Shown in pieces: positions 1 to 5,825 of a stretch of DNA of 8,506 nucleotides. Numbering within the stretch: position 1 is the stretch's first letter; every line of letters begins with the position of its first letter. The translations under genes were made by a program, and so were the position numbers. Source of the DNA: Desulfuromonadaceae bacterium (lineage in GTDB: Bacteria > Desulfobacterota > Desulfuromonadia > Desulfuromonadales > Geopsychrobacteraceae). The stretch spans positions 1-8,506 of the forward strand of contig WTCI01000139.1 of assembly GCA_013138655.1 (NCBI GenBank). Reading direction: 5' to 3'. The notes under the pieces were generated by a model. That model saw only the letters and a list, made by a program, of their open reading frames with translations. It was not told the DNA's origin and made no database searches.

Positions 1-944
1 GTCAAGCGCGGTAAAATGTACTTGAGCTGGGCCAACTCCACCTGAACCTTGCCGTCGCGGGACTGGGCCCGATTGGCAAAAATATCGAGGATCAATTGGG
101 TGCGATCGATAACCTTCATTTCGGTCATTTCGCTGATGGAGCGCACCTGATTAGGAGTCAGATCCCGATCAAAGATCAACAGGGTCGCCCGTCGCTGCAG
201 GGCACTGATGACGATTTCACGCAGTTTCCCCTCCCCGACCAAGTAGCGGGGATTGAGCTTGCGAGGTCGTTGCATCATCTTATCGATAACAGCAAGATCG
301 GCGGTTCGAGCCAACTCTTCCAGTTCAGCCATTGAATCTTCACTCTGCTGCCGGGAACCGGTGGCAACCGAAATCAACAATGCCCTTTCGCGATTGTCCG
401 ACAAATCAACCGTTTCGCCGGCAACCCGCTCCATCCCCTGATCGAGGGCATGAATAAAAGCAGAAAAATCAAGCTGTAACTGGTAAAAATCATTCAGCTC
501 AACGGTCTCGATCTGGGCGTTTTTTTCCGTCGGCAATAGATGGGCATAGGCAAACCGCCCCGGCAAACCGTCCTCGCGCACCCCAATCACTGCCAGCAGG
601 TCGAGGCGCAACAACTCAAGGTCGGTCAGGTCATCACGGCTTAAGGGTTCCTGCTTCAGGTGGGTGTGGACACAGCGCAAGCCGCGCAGACCGCTGCGAC
701 CAAGGCTGTACTTGGCAAGATCGGGGATGACGATTTCCCGGTCATCACCAACGATGACATATTGCACAACACCGGCTCGATCAATCACCACTCCGACCTG
801 ACGCTGAATTTCTCGGGACAGCTCGGTCAGGTAGCGTGCCAGTTCATCGGTAATCAGCTCGGTTGCCGGAATCTTCCGTCGGTAGATGCGTTCCAGCGCT
901 TTGATCTGGCCGGCCTTAAGGCCGCCGGTTTTCCCTTCGATCAT
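1..944 (-). CDS. hflX: GTPase HflX, long form, 3' end outside the window
   Basis: HflX is a ribosome-associated GTPase that splits stalled or stressed 70S ribosomes. The first 314 codons are visible. Residues 186-314 match the conserved HflX N-terminal domain: LARTADLAVIDK, then NPRYLVGEGKLREI (231-244), LLIFDRDLTPNQVRSI (255-270), VIDRTQLILDIFANRAQSR (278-296) and VQVELAQLKYILPRL (300-314). The G domain lies beyond the window edge. Compared with E. coli HflX there is an extra N-terminal domain of about 185 residues, as in other deltaproteobacterial and clostridial HflX proteins. It contains HTHLKQEPLSRDD (93-105), which resembles a JAMM/RadC metal-binding signature. The ATG at 944 is directly preceded by an in-frame TAA, so no longer start is possible. 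The ribosome binding site (GGGTGG) is weak. The gene follows fabI on the same strand but is separated from it by a terminator-like hairpin. The family call is secure. Confidence 0.95.
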   Translation of the reverse strand, partial: MIEGKTGGLKAGQIKALERIYRRKIPATELITDELARYLTELSREIQRQVGVVIDRAGVVQYVIVGDDREIVIPDLAKYSLGRSGLRGLRCVHTHLKQEPLSRDDLTDLELLRLDLLAVIGVREDGLPGRFAYAHLLPTEKNAQIETVELNDFYQLQLDFSAFIHALDQGMERVAGETVDLSDNRERALLISVATGSRQQSEDSMAELEELARTADLAVIDKMMQRPRKLNPRYLVGEGKLREIVISALQRRATLLIFDRDLTPNQVRSISEMTEMKVIDRTQLILDIFANRAQSRDGKVQVELAQLKYILPRL

Positions 945-951
945 TTAACCA

Positions 952-988
952 CCCGAAAATAAGGAAAGGCCCCGAACGGAGCCCTTCC
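952..988 (-). terminator. Rho-independent terminator after fabI
   Basis: On the minus strand an 11-bp stem, GGAAGGGCTCC with GGGGCCTTTCC (two G-U pairs, at 963-988), closes a GTTC loop. It is followed by TTATTTTC. It lies about 43 nt past the fabI stop and only about 18 nt before the hflX start, so it may end fabI transcription or limit readthrough into hflX. The plus strand lacks a T tract after the stem. Confidence 0.75.
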
Positions 989-1030
989 AGATAAAATTTA
1001 CAGTTGACTCATGGATAGTCCGCCACCCTG

Positions 1031-1798
1031 CTAGCCGGCAGCAATATTGAAACCACCATCAACATAGTGAACTTCACCGGTAACACCGGAAGCCAGATCG
1101 GACAACAGATAAAGGCTGGCCTTACCGATATCCTTCTGAGTGACCAGCCGACACAGAGGAGACCGTTCCTCGGCAATCCGCAATTTCTCCTTAAAGTCGG
1201 CAATCCCGGATGCGGCCAGAGTCTTGATCGGACCTGCGGACACGGCATTGACCCGAATCCCCTTTTCACCCAATTCGGCCGCCAGGTAACGTACGCAGGA
1301 TTCCAGCGCCGCCTTTGCAACACCCATAACATTATAAGCAGGCACAGTGCGAACCGAGCCAAGATAGGTCATGGTGATAATACTGCCCCCCTCATTCAGA
1401 ACCGGCATGGCACAACGGGTGACCGCCACCAGTGAATAAGCGCTGACATCAAGGGCCAACTGGAAACCTTCACGGCTGGTCTGACTGAAAGGGTTCTTCA
1501 AGTCTTCGCGGTTCGCAAACGCCACCGCGTGAACAACAAAATCAATTTTTCCCCATTGTTTTTCCAACTCACTGAAAACCGCCACCAGCTGCTCTTCCTG
1601 CTGGACATCGCAAGGCAGGACGATCTTGGAACCAAGACTCTCAGCCAGCGGCCGAACGCGTTTTTCCAGCGGCCCGTTCAAAAATGTAAACGCCAGCTCG
1701 GCACCCTCGGCATGCAACTGCTGGGCAACCCCCCAAGCAATGCTTTTGTCATTGGCAACGCCAAAGATAATTCCCCGTTTTCCGGTCATCAGTCCCAT
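1031..1798 (-). CDS. fabI: Enoyl-[acyl-carrier-protein] reductase (NADH) FabI
   Basis: FabI carries out the last reduction of each type II fatty acid elongation cycle, turning trans-2-enoyl-ACP into acyl-ACP with NAD(P)H in the cytoplasm. The product has 255 residues, close to the usual length of about 260. The SDR-type nucleotide-binding segment is GVANDKSIAWG (13-23). The FabI active site is intact: Tyr145 in TYLG, then Tyr155 and Lys162 in YNVMGVAK (Y-x6-K), followed by VNAVSAGPIKTLAASGI (183-199). The C-terminal VHYVDGGFNI (243-252) is typical. I chose the ATG at 1798 because AAGGAG lies about 11 nt upstream and the protein then begins like close FabI relatives. An in-frame extension to 1990 would run through the upstream terminator and promoter region. 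Ala93 replaces the Gly93 of E. coli FabI, a natural variant. The gene appears monocistronic, with hairpins on both sides. Confidence 0.97.
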   Translation of the reverse strand: MGLMTGKRGIIFGVANDKSIAWGVAQQLHAEGAELAFTFLNGPLEKRVRPLAESLGSKIVLPCDVQQEEQLVAVFSELEKQWGKIDFVVHAVAFANREDLKNPFSQTSREGFQLALDVSAYSLVAVTRCAMPVLNEGGSIITMTYLGSVRTVPAYNVMGVAKAALESCVRYLAAELGEKGIRVNAVSAGPIKTLAASGIADFKEKLRIAEERSPLCRLVTQKDIGKASLYLLSDLASGVTGEVHYVDGGFNIAAG

Positions 1799-1876
1799 GA
1801 TTCGTCTGTCTCCTTGAACTTCGGTGTAAAGAATGGTCCTTTTTAGCAAAACTCCCCTGGGAAGGCAAGCCGATTG

Positions 1877-1892
1877 ACGGTTATACAACCGT
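1877..1892. repeat. Inverted repeat upstream of fabI, possible operator
   Basis: ACGGTT and AACCGT form perfect 6-bp arms around a 4-nt centre (ATAC on the plus strand), about 80 bp upstream of the fabI start. The minus-strand centre together with the right arm gives TATAAC, which resembles a -10 box. A repressor bound here could therefore overlap the promoter. I do not recognise the cognate regulator. Confidence 0.5.
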
Positions 1893-1921
1893 ATGGCGGC
1901 AATGACGTGGTCAAGTAAAAG

Positions 1922-1943
1922 TGGACAGTCTTGTTTGGACAGT
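1922..1943. repeat. Direct repeat TGGACAGT, two copies
   Basis: TGGACAGT occurs at 1922-1929 and again at 1936-1943, a 14-bp period. On the minus strand the copies read ACTGTCCA and lie between the upstream terminator and the presumed fabI promoter. They could be tandem binding sites, but two 8-bp copies are weak evidence. Confidence 0.4.
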
Positions 1944-1963
1944 AAAAAACGCTGCAACGCAGC
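1944..1963 (-). terminator. Rho-independent terminator after the COG1092 methyltransferase gene
   Basis: On the minus strand GCTGC, loop GTT and GCAGC form a 5-bp stem (a sixth T-G pair is possible), followed by G and six T. It lies about 25 nt past the stop at 1987, which separates this gene from fabI. Confidence 0.7.
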
Positions 1964-1986
1964 AGGTCGGACTTTTTGCGGGGGCA

Positions 1987-3192
1987 TCACCCTTCCTTTT
2001 GTTTCACGCTGATGACAAATTTCAGGTAACGCCCCTCAGGAAAAGTCACCGGGCAAGGGAAATCCTCCGGCTGACCAGCGGTGAAAATGGTCCGTAGATC
2101 ACTCTCAGCTTGCAGTGTCCCGCGGCGCAACTCTTTCAAATAGTCATCCATTGAGATCTTCTGATGGTTGGTCGAACTCATCAGCAAACCGCCTTCTTCC
2201 AACAGCGGCAGGGTTTCTGTGACCAGCTTGGCGGTGCCGCCATGGGTGGAAAAACGACTCTTTTTGGTGGTAGAAAAGGAGGGAGGATCAAACAGGATAA
2301 TGTCAAAACGCCGTCCCTGTTCATGCATTTTGCTCAGTTCCGCAAAAACATCCCCGACAATAAATTCATGACGCTTGGGATTGAACCGATTGAGCGAAAA
2401 ATTCTCGCTGGCAATATTCAGATACTTCTTCGAGACATCGACGCTGGTTACCTGCTTCGCTCCGGCCGCAACCGCAGCCACCGAAAACGCCCCGGTAAAA
2501 GCAAACAGATTGAGTACCCGTTTACCGGCTGCGCGAGCCATTAGTTCACGCCGATTGCGGCGCTGGTCAGGGAAAAGTCCCGTGTTCAACCCTTCGCGCA
2601 GGTCAACATAGTAGGCCAGCCCATTCTCCTGCACCGGTAACGGTACCGGCGCGGCAACACCGGCGATCAACCGACTGTATTCCTTACTGCGGCTTCTGGC
2701 TTCCAGTTTCCGGGTTTCCCGGGGACGTAATTTCCGGTAAATGCCACGCGGCTGAAAAATCTGCTGCAGTGCGCTCTGCAAAACCGGCAGGTGAGGATCC
2801 CAAGCATCGGTATAAAGTTGCACCATCAGGTAGTCGCCATAGCGATCGACAGTGATTCCCGGAAGGCCATCCCCTTCACCATTGACCAGCCGATAGGCGT
2901 CGGTCTCCTCCAGCAGGGCATGCTGCAGGCGCAACTGCTTGGCGGCACGCAGCTTTTCCCCCAGCCAGAGGCTATCAAGCCGTAGGTTCTTACGGCCAAG
3001 CACCCGGGCAACAATCCGGTTATGCGGGTCATACAAAGCGGTTGCCAGATGCCGGTCCTTTTCATCAACCAGGGAAATCAGCTCCCCACTCTTGCCGGCC
3101 GGCCATTGCCTGGTAAAACGATCGGCAATCACCCAGGGGTGCCCAAGCTCCAGCATACGAACCGTATCCGATCCAACCCGGCATTTTTTCAT
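1987..3192 (-). CDS. COG1092 PUA-domain SAM-dependent rRNA methyltransferase (RlmI/RlmK-like)
   Basis: This 401-residue protein has the RlmI layout (E. coli RlmI: 396). An N-terminal PUA domain (about 1-75, with GHPWVIADRF) is followed by the family hallmark RLVNGEGDGLPGITVDRYGDY (first half 101-110), then GLNTGLFPDQRRNR (201-214) and a class I methyltransferase fold. SAM-binding motif I is NLFAFTGAFS (228-237), with an acidic residue in SVDVS (250-254); motif IV is FDPPSFS (301-307). RlmI makes m5C1962 in 23S rRNA with a cysteine in motif VI (FSCSG). Here that position reads MSSTNHQ (338-344), without cysteine, closer to the N7-guanine methyltransferase domain RlmK. rRNA is the likely substrate, but the base modified is uncertain, so I give no symbol. 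The ATG at 3192 has AGGAGG 4 nt upstream, better than an in-frame start at 3264. A promoter lies just upstream and a terminator downstream. Confidence 0.88.
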   Translation of the reverse strand: MKKCRVGSDTVRMLELGHPWVIADRFTRQWPAGKSGELISLVDEKDRHLATALYDPHNRIVARVLGRKNLRLDSLWLGEKLRAAKQLRLQHALLEETDAYRLVNGEGDGLPGITVDRYGDYLMVQLYTDAWDPHLPVLQSALQQIFQPRGIYRKLRPRETRKLEARSRSKEYSRLIAGVAAPVPLPVQENGLAYYVDLREGLNTGLFPDQRRNRRELMARAAGKRVLNLFAFTGAFSVAAVAAGAKQVTSVDVSKKYLNIASENFSLNRFNPKRHEFIVGDVFAELSKMHEQGRRFDIILFDPPSFSTTKKSRFSTHGGTAKLVTETLPLLEEGGLLMSSTNHQKISMDDYLKELRRGTLQAESDLRTIFTAGQPEDFPCPVTFPEGRYLKFVISVKQKEG

Positions 3193-3215
3193 ACATCCTC
3201 CTGTAAAGAGGCTGA

Positions 3216-3243
3216 ATTTTACCTGAGCTATCGAATAAGGCAA
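3216..3243 (-). promoter_or_regulatory. Sigma-70 promoter of the COG1092 methyltransferase gene
   Basis: Reading the minus strand, TTGCCT (3243-3238) and TAAAAT (3221-3216) are separated by 16 nt. The expected transcript would begin near 3209, giving a leader of about 17 nt that still includes the AGGAGG ribosome binding site. Confidence 0.6.
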
Positions 3244-3255
3244 GTAAAACTCCCG

Positions 3256-3277
3256 GCACAGCAACGTACAGCTGTGC
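3256..3277. repeat. Inverted repeat in the divergent intergenic region
   Basis: GCACAGC (3256-3262) and GCTGTGC (3271-3277) are perfect 7-bp arms around AACGTACA. The element lies just upstream of the -35 box of the minus-strand gene and about 40 bp before the plus-strand gene at 3317. It could be an operator serving both, or a hairpin in a plus-strand leader. There is no T tract, so it is not a terminator. Confidence 0.5.
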
Positions 3278-3316
3278 TATCGTACGCACAATCAGTAAAA
3301 TCCATGGAGCAGAACA

Positions 3317-3982
3317 ATGCGCGAAGCCCCAAAAAGTAAAAACGAACTGATCATCGAACAACTGATGCACGAACTCGATCCAAGTTCACCCCGTTACCGA
3401 GTGCTGGCCGTCGCCCGGCAGTTCAAATCCTCCTGGGTGGAACTGGGCGAACAGCTGATCAAAGTGAAGAATCAGGGAGAATTTCAAGACTGGGGCTACG
3501 AATCATTCGATGACTACTGCTTGCGGGAGATCCGTATCCGCAAAGAAACCGCCCGCAAATTGACCCTGGCGTACCGCTATCTGGAACAGGAGGAACCGGC
3601 CCTGCTCGGTGCCGAACGCCGTCTGCAACCGCTCCCCGATTACCGTTCCATCGACCTGTTGCGCCAGGCGTGCGAGGAACAACAGTTTTCCGATGAAGAG
3701 TATGCCCGACTGCGGGCAACGGTCATTGAGCAGGAACGCAGCCTGCCGACAGTACAGAAACAGTTTCGCGAGGTGGCACGTGTCCGAAATCAAACGCAGC
3801 TCGATCCACTCAAACAGATCCGTTCAACCCTGACCACAGCCCGACGGCTGGAAAATCATCTTTCAGCCTTGCCCGAGTTTCCGAGTGAACATTTAGAAAA
3901 CTTACTCGAAATGGTAAAAAGACTGGAAGATCGGGAGTCAGAATTGGTCAATCAGCAGGATTCGTCTCATCAAACGAACTAA
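3317..3982 (+). CDS. Hypothetical protein, helical, possible helix-turn-helix
   Basis: I do not recognise this 221-residue protein as a named family. It is soluble, charged and predicted largely helical, with no signal peptide or membrane segment. Residues 55-90, with FQDWGYESFDDYCLRE followed by IRIRKETARKLTLAYRYLE, have the pattern W/LGY-x-SF-x-x-Y-x(5)-(hydrophobic)-x(4)-TAR/Y-x-L. That pattern recurs in short DNA-binding segments of deltaproteobacterial and phage-type proteins, so a helix-turn-helix is plausible but unproven. Residues 112-160 and 165-212 look like further amphipathic helices, the last (191-212) possibly a coiled coil. GGAG lies about 8 nt before the ATG. The gene diverges from the COG1092 methyltransferase gene and sits 82 bp before another methyltransferase gene that has its own promoter. 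Codon use looks native. Confidence 0.8.
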   Translation: MREAPKSKNELIIEQLMHELDPSSPRYRVLAVARQFKSSWVELGEQLIKVKNQGEFQDWGYESFDDYCLREIRIRKETARKLTLAYRYLEQEEPALLGAERRLQPLPDYRSIDLLRQACEEQQFSDEEYARLRATVIEQERSLPTVQKQFREVARVRNQTQLDPLKQIRSTLTTARRLENHLSALPEFPSEHLENLLEMVKRLEDRESELVNQQDSSHQTN

Positions 3983-4028
3983 AAAATACCGTTCTGGTCA
4001 AATACCTCCGAAACTTTTTACATTTCAA

Positions 4029-4037
4029 TGCTATACT
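4029..4037 (+). promoter_or_regulatory. Extended -10 promoter of the SAM methyltransferase gene
   Basis: TGCTATACT is an extended -10 element (TG-n-TATACT) 27 bp upstream of the ATG at 4065. No good -35 box is present 16-18 bp upstream (GAAACT at best), which fits an extended -10 promoter. The leader would be about 20 nt and contain GGGAGGAG. Confidence 0.55.
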
Positions 4038-4064
4038 TCTGCAGATATTTTTGGGAGGAGTTGA

Positions 4065-4907
4065 ATGGACAGGAAATTCAAAAATCGGGTCCGTGAACAG
4101 TTTGGCAAAACTGCCATGGCCTACATTCAATCAACGCATTTCACTGGAGGAGCTGATCTGGAGGAAGCGGTTCGGCTGTTGCAACCAACCCATGAAGATA
4201 ACATGCTGGATGTCGCCTGTGGCGGCGGGCATACCGCACTCTTCTTTGCACCGCTGGTCAGGCAGGTCGTGGCATCGGATCTGACCATGCAGATGCTGAA
4301 AAAAGCCCAGGAACATCTCGCTGAAGAGGGCGGTGTCGACAACGTTATTTTCCGCGAAGCTGATGCCGAGGACCTCCCCTTCCCGGCGGGTTCTTTTACC
4401 CTGCTGACCTGCCGGATCGCCCCGCATCACTTTCCGGATGTTCCTCGCGCATTACGAGAATTTCATCGGGTACTTCGCCGTGGCGGCCGGATGGTCATCA
4501 TTGACACTCTGCTCCCCTCCGATCCGGAAATTGCCGACTTTTACCAGACCATGGAAAAAATGCGCGACCCGACCCACATTCGGGCGTTTAATGAAGAGCA
4601 ATGGAAGCAGATGATTCTCGACTCGGAGTTGATTCTGCACGAAACGAAAATCATCCCCAAAACTCATGATTTTCAGGAATGGGCAAAGAGAGCGGGAATG
4701 AACCGCAAAGAAATTCAGGAACTGAACAGATTTTTCATGGAAGCCTCTCCCAAAATTCACGATTTTTTCAAAATCGAATCCTTTGCCGGTGAAGTCGAAA
4801 CCTATACCGACCAGAAGTTGCTGATTTACGCCAGACGAAAAGAAAAAGAAAAGAATAGGCCGCCAGCTCGCAAAGGAGCCGAACCTCTGCCCCCTTCAGA
4901 CGGTTGA
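4065..4907 (+). CDS. Class I SAM-dependent methyltransferase (UbiE/Methyltransf_11 type)
   Basis: This 280-residue protein has the Rossmann-like methyltransferase fold. Motif I is LDVACGGGHTA (48-58). An acidic residue for the SAM ribose lies in ASDLT (70-74). Next come ADAEDLPFPAGSF (99-111) and LTCRIAPHHFPD (114-125), then VLRRGGRMVIIDTL (136-149). This order is typical of the Methyltransf_11/UbiE group. The substrate cannot be told from the sequence: members act on quinones, small metabolites or other targets, and no family-specific ubiE signature is visible. The last 22 residues are a charged, proline-rich tail that is probably disordered. GGGAGGAG lies 4 nt before the ATG. The gene has an extended -10 promoter and ends at a strong terminator, so it is probably transcribed alone or with readthrough from 3317-3982. 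Confidence 0.9.
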   Translation: MDRKFKNRVREQFGKTAMAYIQSTHFTGGADLEEAVRLLQPTHEDNMLDVACGGGHTALFFAPLVRQVVASDLTMQMLKKAQEHLAEEGGVDNVIFREADAEDLPFPAGSFTLLTCRIAPHHFPDVPRALREFHRVLRRGGRMVIIDTLLPSDPEIADFYQTMEKMRDPTHIRAFNEEQWKQMILDSELILHETKIIPKTHDFQEWAKRAGMNRKEIQELNRFFMEASPKIHDFFKIESFAGEVETYTDQKLLIYARRKEKEKNRPPARKGAEPLPPSDG

Positions 4908-4949
4908 CAAAAACCTCACCTTCAGAAGGAGATTTTGTCGGCAACCTGC

Positions 4950-4979
4950 AAGGCGGAACGTTATCTGGTTCCGCCTTTT
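4950..4979 (+). terminator. Rho-independent terminator after the SAM methyltransferase gene
   Basis: AAGGCGGAAC (4950-4959) and GTTCCGCCTT (4968-4977) form a perfect 10-bp stem with an 8-nt loop, ending in TTTT. It lies 42 nt past the stop of the plus-strand gene. The minus-strand gene that ends at 5004 would meet the same stem, but without a following T tract. Confidence 0.88.
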
Positions 4980-5003
4980 AACCCCTAATCTACTACTGAT
5001 CAA

Positions 5004-5690
5004 CTAGCTGAAATCATTGTTCGGCACGACAAAAACCTCGACTCGGCGATTCAGCGCCCGCCCATCCTCCGTATCGTTGCTTGCCCGTGGTTCCAGTTCC
5101 CCACGCCCCTCAGTCCCCAGCCGTGAAGAGGCCACCCCGCGCATTACCAGAAAATCAGCCACGGCAATAGCACGGCGATTTGACAAGTCCTGATTATACT
5201 GTTCGGAACCAATAGTATCGGTGTGCCCAACAACGACAATCTGAGTCCGCGGGTAACGGTTCAGAATGTCAGCTATCTTGTCAAGTGGCGGTCGGAAGGT
5301 CGGCTTGATGTTTGCCGAATTGAAATCAAAAGAAACTTCACTATTCATGGTCAGCTTGAGAATTTCATTCTGCTGTCGCTCAATCTCGATCTGATGTTGG
5401 GCACGCTCATTCGACAGTTCTTGTTCAAATTCAGTCTGTTGCTTATCCATATAGACACCGGCGCCGGCGCCAAGGGCACCGCCGGCAGCACCCCCTATCA
5501 ACGCACCGCGCAATGCGCCACCGGAATGATCGTTCTGATAACCGATAATGGCTCCCGACACCGCACCGACCAAAGCACCGATCCCTGCTCCCCTCTTGGT
5601 ACTTTCATGGGTCGTGTTGGTCGCGCAACCGACCAAGGCAATAAAGCAGGCAAAAACAATCAGAAATTTCACAGGGTTCTTTTTAAACAT
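5004..5690 (-). CDS. OmpA-family lipoprotein with glycine-zipper segment
   Basis: This 228-residue envelope protein is predicted to be lipid-anchored and to bind peptidoglycan. A signal peptide (1-21) ends in a lipobox LVGC with Cys22. Residue 23 is Ala, not Asp, which favours outer-membrane sorting. Residues 34-79 are a glycine-zipper region (GAGIGALVGAVSGAIIG, then GGALRGALIGGAAGGALGAG). A charged helical linker follows (83-112). The C-terminal OmpA/Pal domain (about 117-222) contains GHTDTIGSEQYN (155-166) and LSNRRA (169-174). Asp158 and Arg173 match the OmpA residues that hold diaminopimelate. The layout is like YiaD/YfiB-type lipoproteins rather than true Pal, and no tol genes are adjacent. 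AAGGAG lies 9 nt before the ATG. It converges on the plus-strand methyltransferase gene. Confidence 0.93.
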   Translation of the reverse strand: MFKKNPVKFLIVFACFIALVGCATNTTHESTKRGAGIGALVGAVSGAIIGYQNDHSGGALRGALIGGAAGGALGAGAGVYMDKQQTEFEQELSNERAQHQIEIERQQNEILKLTMNSEVSFDFNSANIKPTFRPPLDKIADILNRYPRTQIVVVGHTDTIGSEQYNQDLSNRRAIAVADFLVMRGVASSRLGTEGRGELEPRASNDTEDGRALNRRVEVFVVPNNDFS

Positions 5691-5736
5691 CTACTCAGCT
5701 CCTTGGTTTATTCAACGTTGATCTGCATCCACAAGG

Positions 5737-5742
5737 ATTATA
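5737..5742 (-). promoter_or_regulatory. Consensus -10 box upstream of the OmpA-family lipoprotein gene
   Basis: The minus strand reads TATAAT, a perfect -10 hexamer, about 47 bp upstream of the ATG at 5690. The -35 position has only T-rich sequence (TTTTTC). The start would lie near 5730, just past the gltA terminator, giving this gene its own leader of about 40 nt. Confidence 0.55.
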
Positions 5743-5770
5743 GCCTGCCTTACGCCAAAGAAAAAGGACC

Positions 5771-5803
5771 AAAAAAAGGGAGGCCCACAAGGAGCCTCCC
5801 TTT
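5771..5803 (-). terminator. Rho-independent terminator after gltA
   Basis: On the minus strand AAAGGGAGGC and GCCTCCCTTT form a perfect 10-bp stem around a 9-nt loop and run into four more T. It lies 22 nt past the gltA stop, separating gltA from the lipoprotein gene. Confidence 0.9.
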
Positions 5804-5825
5804 AATACAAGTCGAGCTAATTTGC

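Larger units (their letters stand above)
1799..1943 (-). promoter_or_regulatory. fabI upstream region with repeat motifs
   Basis: This stretch between the upstream terminator and fabI must carry the fabI promoter. No clean sigma-70 pair is visible: TTGACC occurs on the minus strand, but the nearest TATAAC lies 23 nt away, which is too far. It holds an inverted repeat and a pair of direct repeats, listed separately. The AAGGAG at its fabI end is the likely ribosome binding site. Confidence 0.45.

Noticed and set aside
1505..1535. Ala93 in FabI at the place where E. coli Gly93 changes give triclosan resistance
   Set aside because: Natural FabI proteins with Ala here, such as that of Staphylococcus aureus, are triclosan sensitive, so this is not evidence of resistance.
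1799..1990. N-terminal extension of the fabI frame up to 1990
   Set aside because: It runs through a terminator hairpin and repeats, has no FabI similarity, and the ATG at 1798 has a good ribosome binding site and family-typical start.
3961..3978. TTCGT/ACGAA inverted repeat at the end of the gene at 3317-3982
   Set aside because: The stem is only five A/T-rich pairs with no T tract on either strand, so a terminator call is not supported.
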